From Apis mellifera (lineage: Eukaryota; Arthropoda; Insecta; Hymenoptera; Apidae), in the NCBI RefSeq assembly GCF_003254395.2, contig NC_037648.1, positions 6,083,635-6,147,634 on the forward strand: 64,000 nt of DNA, written 5' to 3'. Position numbers and translations under genes: made by a program. The notes below the pieces were generated by a model. That model did no database searches. It was not told the origin of the DNA and saw only the letters and a list, made by a program, of their open reading frames with translations. Of this stretch, positions 11,965-25,530 are shown piece by piece; the first letter of the stretch is position 1, and the number at the start of each line of letters is the position of its first letter.

Positions 11965-13420
11965 ATTTTATAATTTTGTAATAACATCTTTAAAATGACT
12001 TATGCATTTTATACAAAAAATATGTATTTATTTGTATAATAGAAAAATAAAAATAAGAAATATTCATAAAGTACTCAAATAAAATAAGTTAAATAGTTTA
12101 TATGGATTAATGTTCAAATGAATATAAATTGATATGGAAATTAAAATAAAATAAAAAAAATAGAATATGAAAAATAGTAAAAAAAGAGAAAAAATTTAAA
12201 TTGATTTTGATAATTCAAGTGAAATTTTCAAAAATTGAAATAAATTTGATAATTCAATAAATTTAATTTTTTTGGATTACATATAGTTAATCATAAACAC
12301 AAAGAAATATAAATATGAAAATAATAGAAAACATATTTTTCAATAATTGTTGAAGAGATGTTATCTTAAATAAAATTATATTATAAATCTTATTTTTACA
12401 ATATTGCAAAAACAAATAAAATAAGATTTATTCTTAGTATTCTCTAAAAATTCTCCTTTAATATATTTTATAAGTACATATATTTTTTTAAAATTTCTTC
12501 TTCCGTTTTTTCTACAATATATTATATTCCATTATTACTTTCTGCTTTTTCATTACATGTAAATTGATTTTTTTAATTAGAAAATTGATATTCTATCTAT
12601 TTTTAATATTTATCTATATTTTCTTTATTATTTTTCTTATTACAAAACAGAATTTTCTATTTAAAAATTCGTAATCAATATTCAGAATTCATTTTCTAAG
12701 GTTTTTCTTCAGATCTCATAAAACGAATAATTAATATTTCCGATTATAATTTAATCTTATAAAACAAAATAAAGTGATATGATATTTTTAATAAAAAGAA
12801 ATAAGAGAAGATAATTTCAAAAGAGCGTAAGAAAAATAATCTTAAAAAAAGTCTTAAAAAAAGATTGTTTTTATATTTTTTATATTCCAGAATTTTAATC
12901 AATTATAATATTTATATGACAAAAGTAATCTCTTAAAAAATGATGAATAAATCATAAAGATCTTCAATTTATTCAAAATGTAAATAAAATATGTAAATAT
13001 AAAATATAAGAAAAGATTTTATTAGAAAATAGAGAATATGCAAATATTTTTTGCAATAATTATATTATTAAATTTAATAATAATTAATTAATATAATAAT
13101 AATAATTAAAATACATATACAAATGTACACAAATATTCTTACAAAATTTCAAATCAAACATATATGTATACATACATATGTATGTATATAAATTAATAGT
13201 TACTATATTTTCTATAATTAAAAATTAAAAAAATCAATTTCGAAAATATAAATTATAAAATTATTAAAAACATAATAAAATATCGTATTTTTATATATTT
13301 ATACTTTTTGATTAAATATTATTTTTCTTTATCACAAAAGAAGTATATTTTTATTTGTATACTTGAAATTATTACTTAACTTATATTTATTATATTATAT
13401 TATTATACTTAACTTTTTGA
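11965..13420. other. AT-rich desert
   Basis: No gene seen. A short palindromic patch, gtatacatacatatgtatgt, lies near 13167. Confidence 0.8.
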
Positions 13421-13424
13421 CTTC

Positions 13425-13680
13425 TAGAAATTAAACAAGAGTATTTCCAAAACTATGATAGAATTGGTGTTTTGAACGTGATGCTATTTCCCGAATGATT
13501 GTCAGAATGGAATATATTTCAGGATGTTTCGAAAGTGTAAAGCATAGAATTGCAGAACAACGAACTACTATTCCGGTTGGAATGCTATTGACTCGACAAC
13601 GCAATTGATACCAATAACAACTATACACAGCGGAGATTACTTCCAAAGTAAATCTGTATCTAGTCAATCTTCTACATCTA
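13425..13680. other. Small GC island
   Basis: About 39% GC. A minus frame of 78 codons (13667-13431) fills it, but it has no clear acceptor, donor or promoter. Read as a regulatory or remnant island. Confidence 0.4.
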
Positions 13681-13689
13681 CAGGATGTT

Positions 13690-15290
13690 AATACATTTAT
13701 GAAATATTTTTGCAGAGTTGATTCTCAAAATTAAAACAAATGTAAAAGTATGATATTTAGTAATTAATATACAAAAATGTTATTTGTGGTTTATTTATTG
13801 ATTTATAAGCTATTGAAATTTATATTACAAAATCGGACTGTCTTGTTTCCTTTATTTTTATATATTTTTTATATATTATATATTATATATTATATTCTGT
13901 TATATTCTATTTTCATCTCGCTTCATCTAATATGAATTTAAATTGCTTATAATTTGTGAGTTTAAAGAATAAACTTCCATCAAGATTTTTATATATCAAC
14001 TTTTGTGCTTATTTATGTATAAAAATATAATTATAGATATAAAAAAAAAATTAAAAAATTTTTTTTCCATCAAAAGTATTTTTTTTGTAAAAAATCATTA
14101 AATATTTAAATAATATTAATCTTTTTTTAAATCTTCTTTTAAATTAGAAATATTTTGTAAGGAATTATTTTTTATAAAAAAGATTCTTATAAAATAGTTG
14201 TATATATTTTTATTATTTCTATAAGTTTTATCAAAATTTATGTACGGTTTAAATAAAAATATTGTTGTAGCACATAAATTATTTTTTTTAAATATTTATA
14301 TTATTTATTCAAATACTAAAATGTTTCAGACATTTCCAATTTCTATTCATTTTTGCTTTCGTTTATGTTTAAATTTTAATTATTATTTAAAAAACTTTGA
14401 AATTAAACATATATTCAAATATAAATTAGAAATTTTTGTTCAATAACATAAATTATTTATTAAAATTTTTAGAAAATGAATGAATAAAAGCTTAAAATTT
14501 AAAATGAATAAAATAAATTCAATGATAGATATTATCGTATTGATGAAATGTTACAATTCTATCTAATAAATAATAATTTTTTGAGGAAAATTAATAATTC
14601 GTTTAATACTTTTTCAAGTATTATAATAATAATTAAACACTGGAAAAATCTTTATCTTATTTTTAATTTTGAAAGTGTAAAAATCTTTTATTTTCTAAAA
14701 TTAATTTTTTAATATCTTATGAGTTTTTAAATTTTGATTTTTTATTTTTTTTATTAAATAAATTTTTAAACATATTTTTTAATACTTAATTCTTATTCTT
14801 ATTCCTACATCATTTATTACAATATTTTTTTTTTTTAGTTTATAAATTCATTATTATTTTACAATGAATATAAGAATGCTGACAATAAATTATGAATATT
14901 TTTGAAATTGAATAATTATGATAATAATAATTTATTTTAATTAATTCAAATTTTTTTTATTAAAAATTATTTTAAAAAATATATAAATTATTGAACGATT
15001 CATAAAGTCTTATAATTTATAAAATATAAAATAAAAATAATTTTTAAATTATTTATGATATTTTAAATAATTTTTTATGAAATTCAAATTTTTATAATTT
15101 AATTATTATTATAAAGAATAATTTCTGTTCGTTATTAGAAATCATGAATAAAGGAGCAAAAAATTTTGTATCATTTCATGTAATATGTGTTATAAAAAAC
15201 GTTCAAAAATTGTTTTTTTATTTCATTTAGTGAATTTCAAATAATCCTATCATACATAAGCAAAAATTAATATCGTTCATCATATCAAAA
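13690..15290. other. AT-rich desert
   Basis: No supported gene. A 68-codon plus ORF (14240-14446) lies in about 17% GC sequence and has the composition of the desert around it. Confidence 0.8.
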
Positions 15291-15487
15291 ATATTTAAAC
15301 AAGGTTTATACAAATTCTCGAATGCCTGAAATAGAAATTCAAATTCGAATTATTTCTGAATCAAGAAGCGTAATCTAAATACGATGTGCATCATTTTCCG
15401 TTTCACAGACAGATGAATATCAACAGCAACTCTTTCCATTAACATTCATGTGAATCTTTCTCTTCAAATCAAACAAAATTGAATTAT

Positions 15488-15508
15488 TATATATATATAT
15501 ATATATAA
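15488..15508. repeat. Short (TA)n tract
   Basis: About ten TA units upstream of the 15580-15873 frame. Confidence 0.9.
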
Positions 15509-15557
15509 TTTATTTTTAATTTTTACAATAGTTTTAATTTTCCCATGAATTATTAGT

Positions 15558-16025
15558 TTAACCATGGATAATCAATTGATACAAGCTCGAAAATTTCGAC
15601 AAAAAAGAAGAAAATATACTAGAAAACAAACGTAATTTCAAAATAATTACGAGATATGATGACGAGATCGATAAGAAAATAGAATTGAGAGCAGGAACGG
15701 AAATTAATTTAAATGAATCTCGAAGGATGCGGCGAATTCTTGAAGCCTCAAGGGAGATCGAATTAAACGAATCAGAGAAAGTTGATGATTCGGAAGTGAA
15801 AAAAGAGGGAAAACTCGAGTACTTTCTTATCGCCTTCCAAGCATCTCCTTTCTCTTCTATTCGAAATACATGAGATAGAAAAACGTTTGTCGTTGAAAAA
15901 AGTTGGAAAAGGAACGAGGATTGGTATAAATGGAAAAATACGAAAGAAAATCTAGTCTTTAGCCATCGAACTAGAACCACGTACAAAAATTTCAGTTCTT
16001 CGTTTCCTTGATTTTCCAAATTCAT
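15558..16025 (-). CDS. Candidate single-exon ORF, Ser/Phe/Leu-rich, unknown
   Basis: A true ATG at 16025 opens 155 codons to a stop at 15558. The N-terminus is MNLENQGNEELKFLYVVLVR and the later part is rich in Ser, Phe and Leu. This strand is pyrimidine-rich, which lowers the chance of stop codons (all contain two purines) and produces exactly this amino-acid bias, so an artefact is likely. No TATA box or splice site marks its ends. The opposite strand over the same bases is open for 97 codons with a more natural composition. Confidence 0.18.
   Translation of the reverse strand: MNLENQGNEELKFLYVVLVRWLKTRFSFVFFHLYQSSFLFQLFSTTNVFLSHVFRIEEKGDAWKAIRKYSSFPSFFTSESSTFSDSFNSISLEASRIRRILRDSFKLISVPALNSIFLSISSSYLVIILKLRLFSSIFSSFLSKFSSLYQLIIHG
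15580..15873 (+). CDS. Candidate coding frame without a clear start, charged protein
   Basis: The plus strand is open for 97 codons between TGA at 15577-15579 and TGA at 15871-15873. The peptide is highly charged and looks like an ordinary soluble protein from an AT-rich genome. Fragments are YKLENFDKKEENILENKRNF, then IITRYDDEIDKKIELRAGTE and EIELNESEKVDDSEVKKEGK. It has no initiating ATG, only one internal Met. A possible acceptor is the AG at 15584-15585 (gatacaag), which has a poor tract. The opposite strand holds an ATG-started 155-codon frame over the same bases, and only one of the two can be the real signal. A Kozak-like accATGGat at 15564 starts a 23-codon ORF in another frame. Confidence 0.22.
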   Translation, partial: YKLENFDKKEENILENKRNFKIITRYDDEIDKKIELRAGTEINLNESRRMRRILEASREIELNESEKVDDSEVKKEGKLEYFLIAFQASPFSSIRNT

Positions 16026-16059
16026 TTCCTCTCGAGGAAATTGTCCTTTATTGTCCTTA

Positions 16060-16880
16060 AATTTTAAATTGGATGCTTACTTGGATGATTATGTATTATA
16101 TATATAGAATATTAATATATTTTCATGAAATGTATTTGAAAAATCGATTTTAAAAATCAAAATAAATATAAAAATTGATATATAAAAATATTGATTAAAA
16201 TTTATTAGATTATTAGTTAATGTTAGTTAAAAAAATTTGTGTTAGATGAAGTGAAACGGAAATAGAATGCGATAATGATGTAATGGACATAAAGCGGTCT
16301 TTTGTCTAATATATTTTCTTTTGTCTAATACAAAATTAAATCACTTATAATTAGAATGTGAATTTTTTATGTAAAATCAAATTTTGAACATAAGTAAAAA
16401 AAATGAAACTTAAATAGAAATTTAGTTTATTTGTCGAATATAATAATGTGTACTTTGAACATTTTTTACATATATTCATATTCTATAAATATTTGTATAT
16501 TGAAATTTTGATTCATTAGAGACATTTTATAAATCTTAATAATTATAGCACATGCTATTTGAATAACTAATAATTTAATTTTCTAATAATTTTATTTTTA
16601 TACAAAAAAAATTATTTATTTCTAATTTTTCTATATTATATTAATATTAATAGATGGGATTAAATAGAAACAGCAAACTTTAAATATTTTCAAGCTTTCT
16701 GAATTGCTAAAAATGAATTTTTTTTTTAATATTTTTATTATATCGAATATATTTTCTGACTAGACTTATGATATAAAATTATTACATATATTTTAAAAAA
16801 ATATTTTCTTTCGAAATTTTAAAATTGACATATGTATACATAATTTCTTAATCATAAAATTTCTTATCTCTTTTCTTTTA
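16060..16880. other. AT-rich desert
   Basis: No gene or element seen. Confidence 0.8.
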
Positions 16881-17045
16881 ACAATCTTAATTCAATGATC
16901 AGAGACAGTACAAAAAGGAAACAAAAATAGGAAAGAAAGATAGAAAGAAAAGGGACAACATGTAAATGCATGGAGGAAATTATTCATAGAAGATTCCAAG
17001 TTGTAGCCGCAACGAGATGAAATGAGATTCATGAGACAAGTCGAA

Positions 17046-17185
17046 CTAACGATGCCCGACAATGTCCTCGTTCTCATCCTTGACGACGAATATCATCACC
17101 GGCCACCACTCGAGATACGGATCAGTGCTAATGCTTGCTTTATGGGTCAGCTTGTCGAGGTCACGTAGCGGCAAGGTTTGCGCGG

Positions 17186-17190
<5 letters not shown>
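17046..17190 (-). CDS. Candidate C-terminal coding fragment (either strand possible)
   Basis: The minus strand reads LDKLTHKASISTDPYLEWWP, then VMIFVVKDENEDIVGHR and a TAG stop. Its codons are balanced, mostly C- or G-ending, and include a Trp-Trp pair. Upstream on this strand is a T34 run that could act as a pyrimidine tract, with a possible acceptor at cgacaag. In the same register the plus strand carries an ATG at 17053 and a 38-residue ORF, MPDNVLVLILDDEYHHRPPL and on to QLVEVT. That ORF ends about 30 bases before the A34 run, as a retrocopy with a poly(A) tail would. I recognise neither product. The block is clearly different from the desert, but the coding strand is undecided. Confidence 0.25.
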
Positions 17191-17226
<36 letters not shown>

Positions 17227-17234
17227 AAAAAAAA
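17191..17234. repeat. Poly(A) run A34-T-A9
   Basis: 34 consecutive A, one T, then nine A. It is the longest homopolymer in the window, and it lies inside a GC island rather than in the desert. It may be a retroposition tail or a slippage-prone tract. Confidence 0.95.
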
Positions 17235-17239
17235 CAGGA

Positions 17240-17830
17240 AAAAAAAGGACCTGCAGTCACGTGTTGTCTCGAGATATATCTGCTCGAGGAAGAAGCCATC
17301 AACGTGTTCTTTCATCGTGCAATATTTAGAAACGTGTTCTTCTTCCACATTCACAAAGAAGATCTGCATAGTTACCGGCAACTATTCACGCGCCCATCCG
17401 CCTCGCGATTCTTATCCACGTTGGCCCCGCGATCTTATCAACCATTTTGTACCCGATCATTGCGCAACGATGCTTGTCAAGAAATACATGGTGTAACCGT
17501 ATCTGGAAGCGCGAAAATTGCGTATTGTTTCCCAAGACAGAACATCGCATTGTTTCTTTCCTCAATCTTGAAAAGCAATGTTTCGCTTTGATACCAGGTA
17601 TAAATTATTCGCGGGGTTCTGCACGCTTAATCATTCGATTTACATGTTACTTTATGTAGCTGAGTTAGATTTTTTTTTTTCAACGACACGCGTTTCGTGT
17701 AAATGCGTTTCATGTTCTGCATGATTAATGATCATGATTCTCTGTAAAGTTTTATGAAATTTCTGATTGAATATAGTGGACGCATAGGAAACTGTGTTCT
17801 TTTTGTTTTTTGCCTTTTTGTTTCGATTTG
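17240..17830 (+). other. GC island with overlapping ORFs
   Basis: Three plus-strand frames overlap. One, to 17496, ends in ATMLVKKYMV. Another is 17304-17591 and a third is 17447-17659. A possible donor CCAG|GTATAA lies near 17599 and an acceptor-like ttccacattcacaaag ends near 17360, but no frame fits both. An E-box CACGTG is at 17258-17263. The content is island-like, without a single convincing coding model. Confidence 0.3.
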
Positions 17831-17839
17831 TTTATTTAT

Positions 17840-19560
17840 TTATCGATGAATATTTATTGTTGATGCATTGACAATGATTATTTGAATATCAATTTTATGA
17901 TATAATAGAATATTTTATTTATGTGAACTGTCATGTAATGGAAATTTTCAAAAATATAAAGTTTAATAAATTCTTCTTTGAAATCAAAAAAATTAAAAAT
18001 TTTTTTAATAAAAACTTTCTAATAATTCTATAAATATAATTGTTTACTGTGCCTTTTCATAAAAACTAATTATTTATAATAATAATTTTTATTTTTAATT
18101 ACATTTATATTTATATTTTACATGTTTAATGTAACAATATTTTTATTTCTATTAATATTTTATAATCATGCTTTAATATATTTTTTTTCATTCATTATTT
18201 AAATATATGATTGATCTTTATTTAAATATGTTTATATTAATTTATATTTTATAATAGAATATATAAGAGCCATAATTTATTATTACATTAGAGAACATTA
18301 ACATATTAATATATTCATAATTATAATTTATATAATACTACCATACAAAGTGATATTAATAATAAATATGTATTTACAAAAGTTTAAAATTAAAAAAATG
18401 TCAAATTCTACTATATATTAAACAAAAAATAAACGAAATATTCTATTAATATATTTGTATTCAATATTAGATATTAAATAATAATGTTGTTAAAAGTAAT
18501 AATAAATAATTTTGTCATCTGATTAACGATATATTCATACATTTAGTTGATTCTAGAGATCAAAGCACATAAAAGTTAACATATAATTTCATTTAAAACT
18601 TATTTTTTATGTTGAAAGAAATTAAAGTTCATATGCAATTAAAGACAGAGCAATTTCACTTTGCAAACTTCAATTGCTTATAACTAATATATATATATAT
18701 ATAATAATAGAGAGAAATATTTTTTTGATCTTAATTATTTATTCTGTAATACAACGAATTCCCATTAGAAGAAATAAGAATAAATTAATTCCTTCTATTT
18801 CACTAATTCTGATTTCTTTGATATCATACGTACACTTTACTTAGAAAATAAATGATAATTAAATTTAATACTCAAACTATTAAGACAAATGAATTTATTT
18901 ATCTTCTTGATTGTTCAGGTAATTATATTTTATATTTATAATTCATTATAAACTATGAAATTATTCCGTTATATTATTTTTACTATGTGCGGTATTAAGA
19001 ATATAGGTATATTTAAAAATCAAATATTATTTATTTATTATTGACTTAAATTGATTATATGATAATATTAATATAATTTAATTGTTCTATTATTTTATTT
19101 TTTTAATTTCTCATTATTAATTCGTAATTATTGTAAAAAAAAATATTTGTTATCTCTTTAAAATAATTTAAAGAACTTGAAATATCCTCCGGAAATTTCC
19201 TTCTTAGAATAAAAATATAAAATATTCAAATTATCTCACTTGGAGTTCTAAATTTTTAATAAAATTAGAATAAGATTATAAATAAAGGAGAGGTTTTTAA
19301 TCAAACTGTTCCAATAATTTATGGTAATAATTTATAGTACTTTTAGTATTAAAATTGCTTGCATCTAAAATTTATTCAATAAGATTTATACATGGAAAAG
19401 AAACTTATTTATATATTATTACATATTATTATTATTCATAGATATATTTGAAATTTCAATTACTTAAAATATTATTTAAATATTATTTAAATATCTACTA
19501 AAAATAATATCTATATTTGATTATTTAAATCATTCAAAATAATTGTATTAACAATTTCAA
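17840..19560. other. AT-rich desert
   Basis: No gene or element seen. Confidence 0.8.
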
Positions 19561-19569
19561 ATTCTAAAT

Positions 19570-20130
19570 AATTTGTTACAATGGAACAGATTGTAATACA
19601 ATCCATTCACAGTAACTATAGTCAAAGACAAATATTTACTCGGAACCGTACGTGTACAGTGCACACCGTCCTTTTCACTCCGAAAATGAATCACGTTGCT
19701 CAAATACAAACATAAGTAATCAAAAACAAGGAAGACGACTGGTACAACGGGCAACAACAAAGAGAGGGAGACGAAGATCCCAGACAGAAATAGTTATAAA
19801 AACAGAGCGAGAAAGAGAAAAAAAGAGATCACAAAGAGAGGAAGGAATATTATGGTTTGTATCTTTGTACGCGACACATCCTCTCGATTTTGGTTCCTCC
19901 TCAGGATCATACACCTTCTTCTTCATCGTCACGCATACACCACAGCGGGCGAGCACTCTTCTCCTCTGAATTATACGACTATACGTATTCAAATGATTGA
20001 TCATTTGCATTTTTATAAAGAAAAGAAAAACAAATCACAAAAACTTCTTCCCATATACTTGTACCTCAATTCCTGAATATTCTTCTACTTCAACCATTTA
20101 TCGCTCCTTTCAATCTTACTTCTTTTTCAC
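19570..20130. other. GC island with purine tract
   Basis: About 38% GC. Plus frame 19652-19969 (105 codons) and minus frame 20010-19720 (96 codons) overlap in antisense, and neither has good splice sites at both ends. An A/G-rich tract at 19797-19850 (gcgagaaagagaaaaaaaga) explains the open frames. Read as a regulatory or remnant island. Confidence 0.35.
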
Positions 20131-20139
20131 GTTTGTCTT

Positions 20140-22230
20140 TATGTAATTCTAAATTTTAAGTAATTTCAAGAACTATTTATTTTAATCTTATTTCTTATAC
20201 AATAATAGAATGTTATTTGATTCAAAATAACATAAAAATTAATATTATTTACATTTAATTAATTGATCTTTTATTTATATCACAATATATTCGATATGAA
20301 TTAATGAATAAACAAATGAATAAGTGATATAATTAGTGTATATTGTGATGAAACGGGAAAATATTTAAATATTTTTTGCAACATAAAAATTTTTTATTTT
20401 CTTGATCGATATATCTTTAAATATAGCCAGATCATTATTATTTTATTTAAATTTATTTTCTCTTTAAGTTTAAAATTATATTATTATAAAATTGAATAAT
20501 TTTAATTGATAATTTTAAAAAGTCATGGCATTGAAATGATATTAATAGAGAAATAATAAATATATAAATAATAAATATATAAATTTTGGACATATGATGA
20601 AAAATCATATAGAACATACATATCTATTTTAGTAATAAATGTAATTAGTAATAAATATGTGATAGATATATATTGCGAACAAAATAAATTCTTAATGCTC
20701 TAAAATAATTTTTTCTTATTGTTTTAAAATTGTTTTGCAAATGTATATATTTTAATTGAATTCTTATTCTTTAATCTAATTTTTTTTAAATAATATTGAT
20801 TAATTATTTAACATTTTTAAAATTTTTTAAATTTATGTATATTCCAGCAAATTTAATTAAATATATATTTTAATGAAAAAGTTAATCATTTAATTTCTAA
20901 TTAAATCATATAATTATTGCACTTGAAATAATTAATATTTTTATTTCATTCATCAAAATATTTGTCTTTTATTATTAAATAATAAACATCCGATAATGAA
21001 ATTAATACACTATATGTTGAGAGTTCATTATAATACGAATTTAATGTAATGATAAACTCAGCAAAGTGGATGCTTAATATAATTGCTTCCGTAAATCTTG
21101 TAATCTGCTTATATACAAATCGTATAATCTCTTATTTAATTCCGAGATTTTTCTCACATATAAATAGAAATAAGTACTTTTTTTTCAAAATTAATAAAAG
21201 TGAATAAGAATAAAAATAAGAATAAAAATCATTTTAAACGAGCTAATTCTAATAAATAAAAAATATATACTTGCACACTTGATACGAAATGTTTAAAATA
21301 TTTTTTTTATTTCTATAGAATTTTTAAAATTATTCTAAAACTCATTAATGAATTTGATTTTCGTAAGGCAAAAAAAGTATACAATTATCATTTAAAAAAT
21401 TAAAAATCAATTTTGTTTTTCGAAAAATATTATGAATATGAAAAATTGATATATGTTATTATGTTTCTCTTGAATATAATATAATTTTAATTTTTATAGT
21501 TTATTATAGTTTTAATTCAATAGAGAAAGAATAATTCTAATCTTTAAAAATTCTTAGTTAAATAAAATAAACAAATTCAAATTTGCAGAAACTAAAAATA
21601 CGAAGAGATTACAAGAGAAAATTATTCTAACTTTATCATTGTTTCAGAGATTTGATCATTTAATATGGTTAGAAAAGATAAATCTGGTACGAATTAATAA
21701 AATATAAAATTAATTCAAAATGAATATCTACTTATTTGAATTCTCTTCAATGAATTATTAAAATTATTCAATAATAAATTGTGGGATCCAAGAAGGAGAA
21801 TGCAAAAGAGAATTATGTTACAAAATATTGAAAAATAAAATTTTATTTTTCAATATTTTCTGTTTTTTGATATCTAATTATTATTTTTTGATTTATAATC
21901 GCGTAATAAAATGCTTGCTATATAATAGATATAATAGGTATAATATATAGGAAATAAGATTATTGTAATAATTTATAAGTAAAAAAGTTACATCTCTTTT
22001 AATTTTTATAAAATTAATTGACTGTTCCGATAATAAGAGAGACATGTTTATTCTATAACTAAACCATTATATGTATATCTTTCCATCATAAAATAAATAA
22101 CATAAACTTTCTTAACTATAATTTATTTTATAAATAATTGTAAAAAGATTGTTAAATGATAAATAGATAATTTAAAGTAGATTCATCACATATTAGGAAA
22201 AAATAAGTTTGGTAAACATGATGATTCACA
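20140..22230. other. AT-rich desert
   Basis: No gene or element seen. GC is about 17%. Confidence 0.8.
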
Positions 22231-22251
22231 CAATGATTTTTTTTCTTGCAG

Positions 22252-22315
22252 TGGAAGCACTGAAAATCGACTTTCCGCAAATGAACCGTATCCACGTATT
22301 ATAACCGTCGAAGAA
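22252..22315 (+). CDS. Candidate 64-nt internal coding exon, unknown protein
   Basis: A textbook acceptor (gattttttttcttgcag, AG at 22250-22251) and a consensus donor (GAA|GTAAGT, GT at 22316-22317) enclose 64 nt. Only one frame is open: one base, then 21 codons, ending on a codon boundary. The peptide is GSTENRLSANEPYPRIITVE followed by E. No domain is recognised; it would be a short hydrophilic linker segment. It stands at the left edge of a 250-bp GC island in an otherwise empty 6-kb stretch. The end phase (0) matches the start phase of candidate exon 34976-35159. The quality of both splice sites is the main support. Confidence 0.38.
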
Positions 22316-22317
22316 GT

Positions 22318-22500
22318 AAGTCGTATCTAGACTTGCTTCGATTCTTTCGCTTCTCTCCCCTTTTTCTCGTTCGTCTGGCGGTTATCGAGCATGCAGACTG
22401 CCTTCGGCTAGTTTAGATTATATATTATGAAGCACGTGCCTGCACGCGACATGTTAACCAGAGTATCAGCAGTAAACTGGACGATCTTCTAGAGATGAGA
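22318..22500. other. GC island right of the small exon
   Basis: GC is near 50%. It holds pyrimidine-rich text (cgcttctctcccctttttct) and an E-box CACGTG at 22433-22438. There is no long ORF. As the start of an intron it could be an intronic regulatory element. Confidence 0.35.
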
Positions 22501-22509
22501 ACTAAACAT

Positions 22510-25500
22510 GCTCTTTTATACTTAATCTTTAAAGAATTAATCGCAGTCAGGAAACAAAAAAAGGAATTTTATAAATTTTTTGTGAAAAAATTTTTGAATG
22601 AGAATTTTCTTATTTCAAAATATATGCTTTTAGTACAATAATAATTACATATATTATGTATTTTTTTCAAAATATTCCTTTTTATATAACTTATAATTGT
22701 TTTTACTTTAAAAGATTTTTAGTATGTTGAGATATACACAATTTTTTGCGGAAAAAATACAAAATTTAAAATATTTTAATTATTACGTTAATTTATCTTA
22801 TAATTTGAATATGATAATTTAAATTTTACTGAAAAATAATCAGTTTGTCTATAACATTGAAAATATTGATTAAAAAATATTAAATATTAAATATATCCAA
22901 AATATACATATAATTTCAGAATGATTGATAAAGTTTTCGAGATATCTTGTTATGGTTTTTAGATATATATAGGCAAATATTTATATTTGTGTTGAATCCT
23001 ATACAAATCTCAGCAGATTTTATTTACGGTCATATCTTTAAAAATTTTAATTAAATTATTTTTAAATTTTCATAGAATATTTTTAAAATGATATTCAAAT
23101 TTAATATATATAATTTAAAATAATTCAGATAATGTCACTTTTGAAAAATCAAGTTTTTGATTCTATTTATATAAAAATAACTATATAACTATTTTTTAAT
23201 AATAAAAAATTGATAAATAGTATTTATTTTAAAATCAAAATTAAATTTAAAAAAAAAATAGATAACAGATTCTTATTTAGAAATTCAAAATTTTCTATTT
23301 ATAATGAAATATCAAATTTTTATTATTTAAATAAAAAAAAATTTTTGTCAAATTTTTTTAAATTAATTATAAATTAATTATAAATTAATGTTTTTTAATT
23401 TTTTTAAAAATATAATTCTTTTCTCTTCTCTTCCAGTTTTCAAATTTAATTCTAAAAAAAAATAAAAAAGATTAGAAAGATTTTTCGTGCAGTATCTAAC
23501 GATATTGATTTTGAATTTACTAGCGAAAAGATCATATATATAAACTCTGATATTCTTATAGGATATAATAATGTAATTATATTAAAATAAATAAGTGTTG
23601 AAAGTATAAAACTTAATTAAAAATAATAATAACAAACTATTTTTGAAAAAACATTTAGTTATTCTTTATAAATTGTGAATTATTTTTTTAAATGACAATT
23701 TTAATGGATCTTTAAGCCATGATATTTTCTTATTTTTTATTAAATAAATTTTCAAACTTATTATATAATATTTTCAACTTTTTTTATATGATCCCATAAT
23801 TTTTATTAACTAAACTAATCTGATATAAATGATAAATAACTTACGATAAATTACGAGAAATTTAACGAACTTTAAAACATCCATTTCTTTATCTTATAAA
23901 ATAATAGTACCAATAAAAGGATTCTATTAAAAATATCAGCAGTTAATATAAAATTGTACATAAAAAATAGAAAATTGTTTATTATTTAAATGATAATAAT
24001 TTGATATATTGTATATTTATTATATGATTGTTTATTTATATGTAGATTATTTTTGTATATAGATAATAATTATATAGGTGCAAAAAATAATTGAAAAATA
24101 TTCTGAAAAAAAAGATTGTAAATCAATGGAATCTTTTTTATAAATAAATTGAATAAATTGAAACTAAAATTTCACTTTTTACTTTAGAATATTTTTTCCT
24201 AAAAATTTCTTTGATTTATCACATATTTATTTTTTTATTTATAGATCATTTTTATATTTATATATAGATATATAAATTTAGATTTTTTTAAATTTAGATT
24301 TAATTCGATTAATTCGAAAAATTCGATTAAAGATATTTATTCAATTCTTTTCTTTAAAATCAAATTATCAAGATTTCATTGTATATAAAGTATTTACTAT
24401 GTTTCTTCTTCAATGAATATAGTATACAATTGTTTTAATCCTTGTGTGAGATAAAACAAGCTAGATTTCTAGATAGAAAATCAATACGAAATGCTGGAAT
24501 GTAATTATTCAGATCTGATTGAATCTTTAGCCATAGTAGAATCTAATCAATGTTAAATTTAATTTAATCGACCTTAATTCGGCAGATGGATTGAATGAAT
24601 CGAGTTTTATTATTATTTTCGAAAATGTACAAATTTTTTTTTCATTTTATATTTATAATATTTTATAATTATTTTATTAAATATTTATAAAAAAACATAT
24701 TTAATGATATCAATTTTTTTGATAATTTAAATGAAAAATTAGTGGATTAAATCATAGAAAAAATTCTTCTTTATAAATCATTATTATTAATTAATTTTAA
24801 GAAAGTTTATAAATTTACATTATAATTGAAATTAAATTAATATAAATTATAATTAAAGCTATAAAATTATATTATGAGAGAACATACAGTTTTTACAGAT
24901 AAAAAATGATTTTTTTCTTTTCATTTCAAAATTATATATAATATATAATAATATATTTTATAAAATATAAAAATTACTTGTTTCACAAGAAAACATTGAG
25001 CAATTAAATTAACAAAAAATTTTTACAATTGATTTTCATATTCATATTTATAGTAATAAATAATAAATTTGTATATATAATAGATATATTTATAATAATA
25101 GATTTATTCATAGTTTTATTTAATATCCTAATTTTTAAATGAACAATTTAATAAGTTATTCAAATAATTTTAATAAAAATAAGTTTTCTAATTTTTATAT
25201 ACTACTATCATTTTCATATAAGTACATATTTAATTATTTTCAATAAAAGAAAATAGTTAGATGATTATATACTCGATTACACTTACATAAATATACGTAT
25301 ATGTATGATAAAATAATATTTGGCTTCTATAATTTCATTAAGAATATTTATTCAATTGAGCAAAACAGTCCAATTTTAATTCTAATTCATATTGATCAAA
25401 AAATAAACTCATTATATGAAATCATAATTTTTTATCATTACATGTTCAATTTTTTTTCTAACACTTTCAATACTAAAAATATTAAAAAATAGAAATAAGA

Positions 25501-25530
25501 AAGTACAAAATATTAATATAACCAACTAAT
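22510..25530. other. AT-rich desert
   Basis: No supported gene. A 63-codon plus ORF at 25301-25492 has the composition of its surroundings. A slightly richer patch lies near 24430-24610. Confidence 0.8.
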
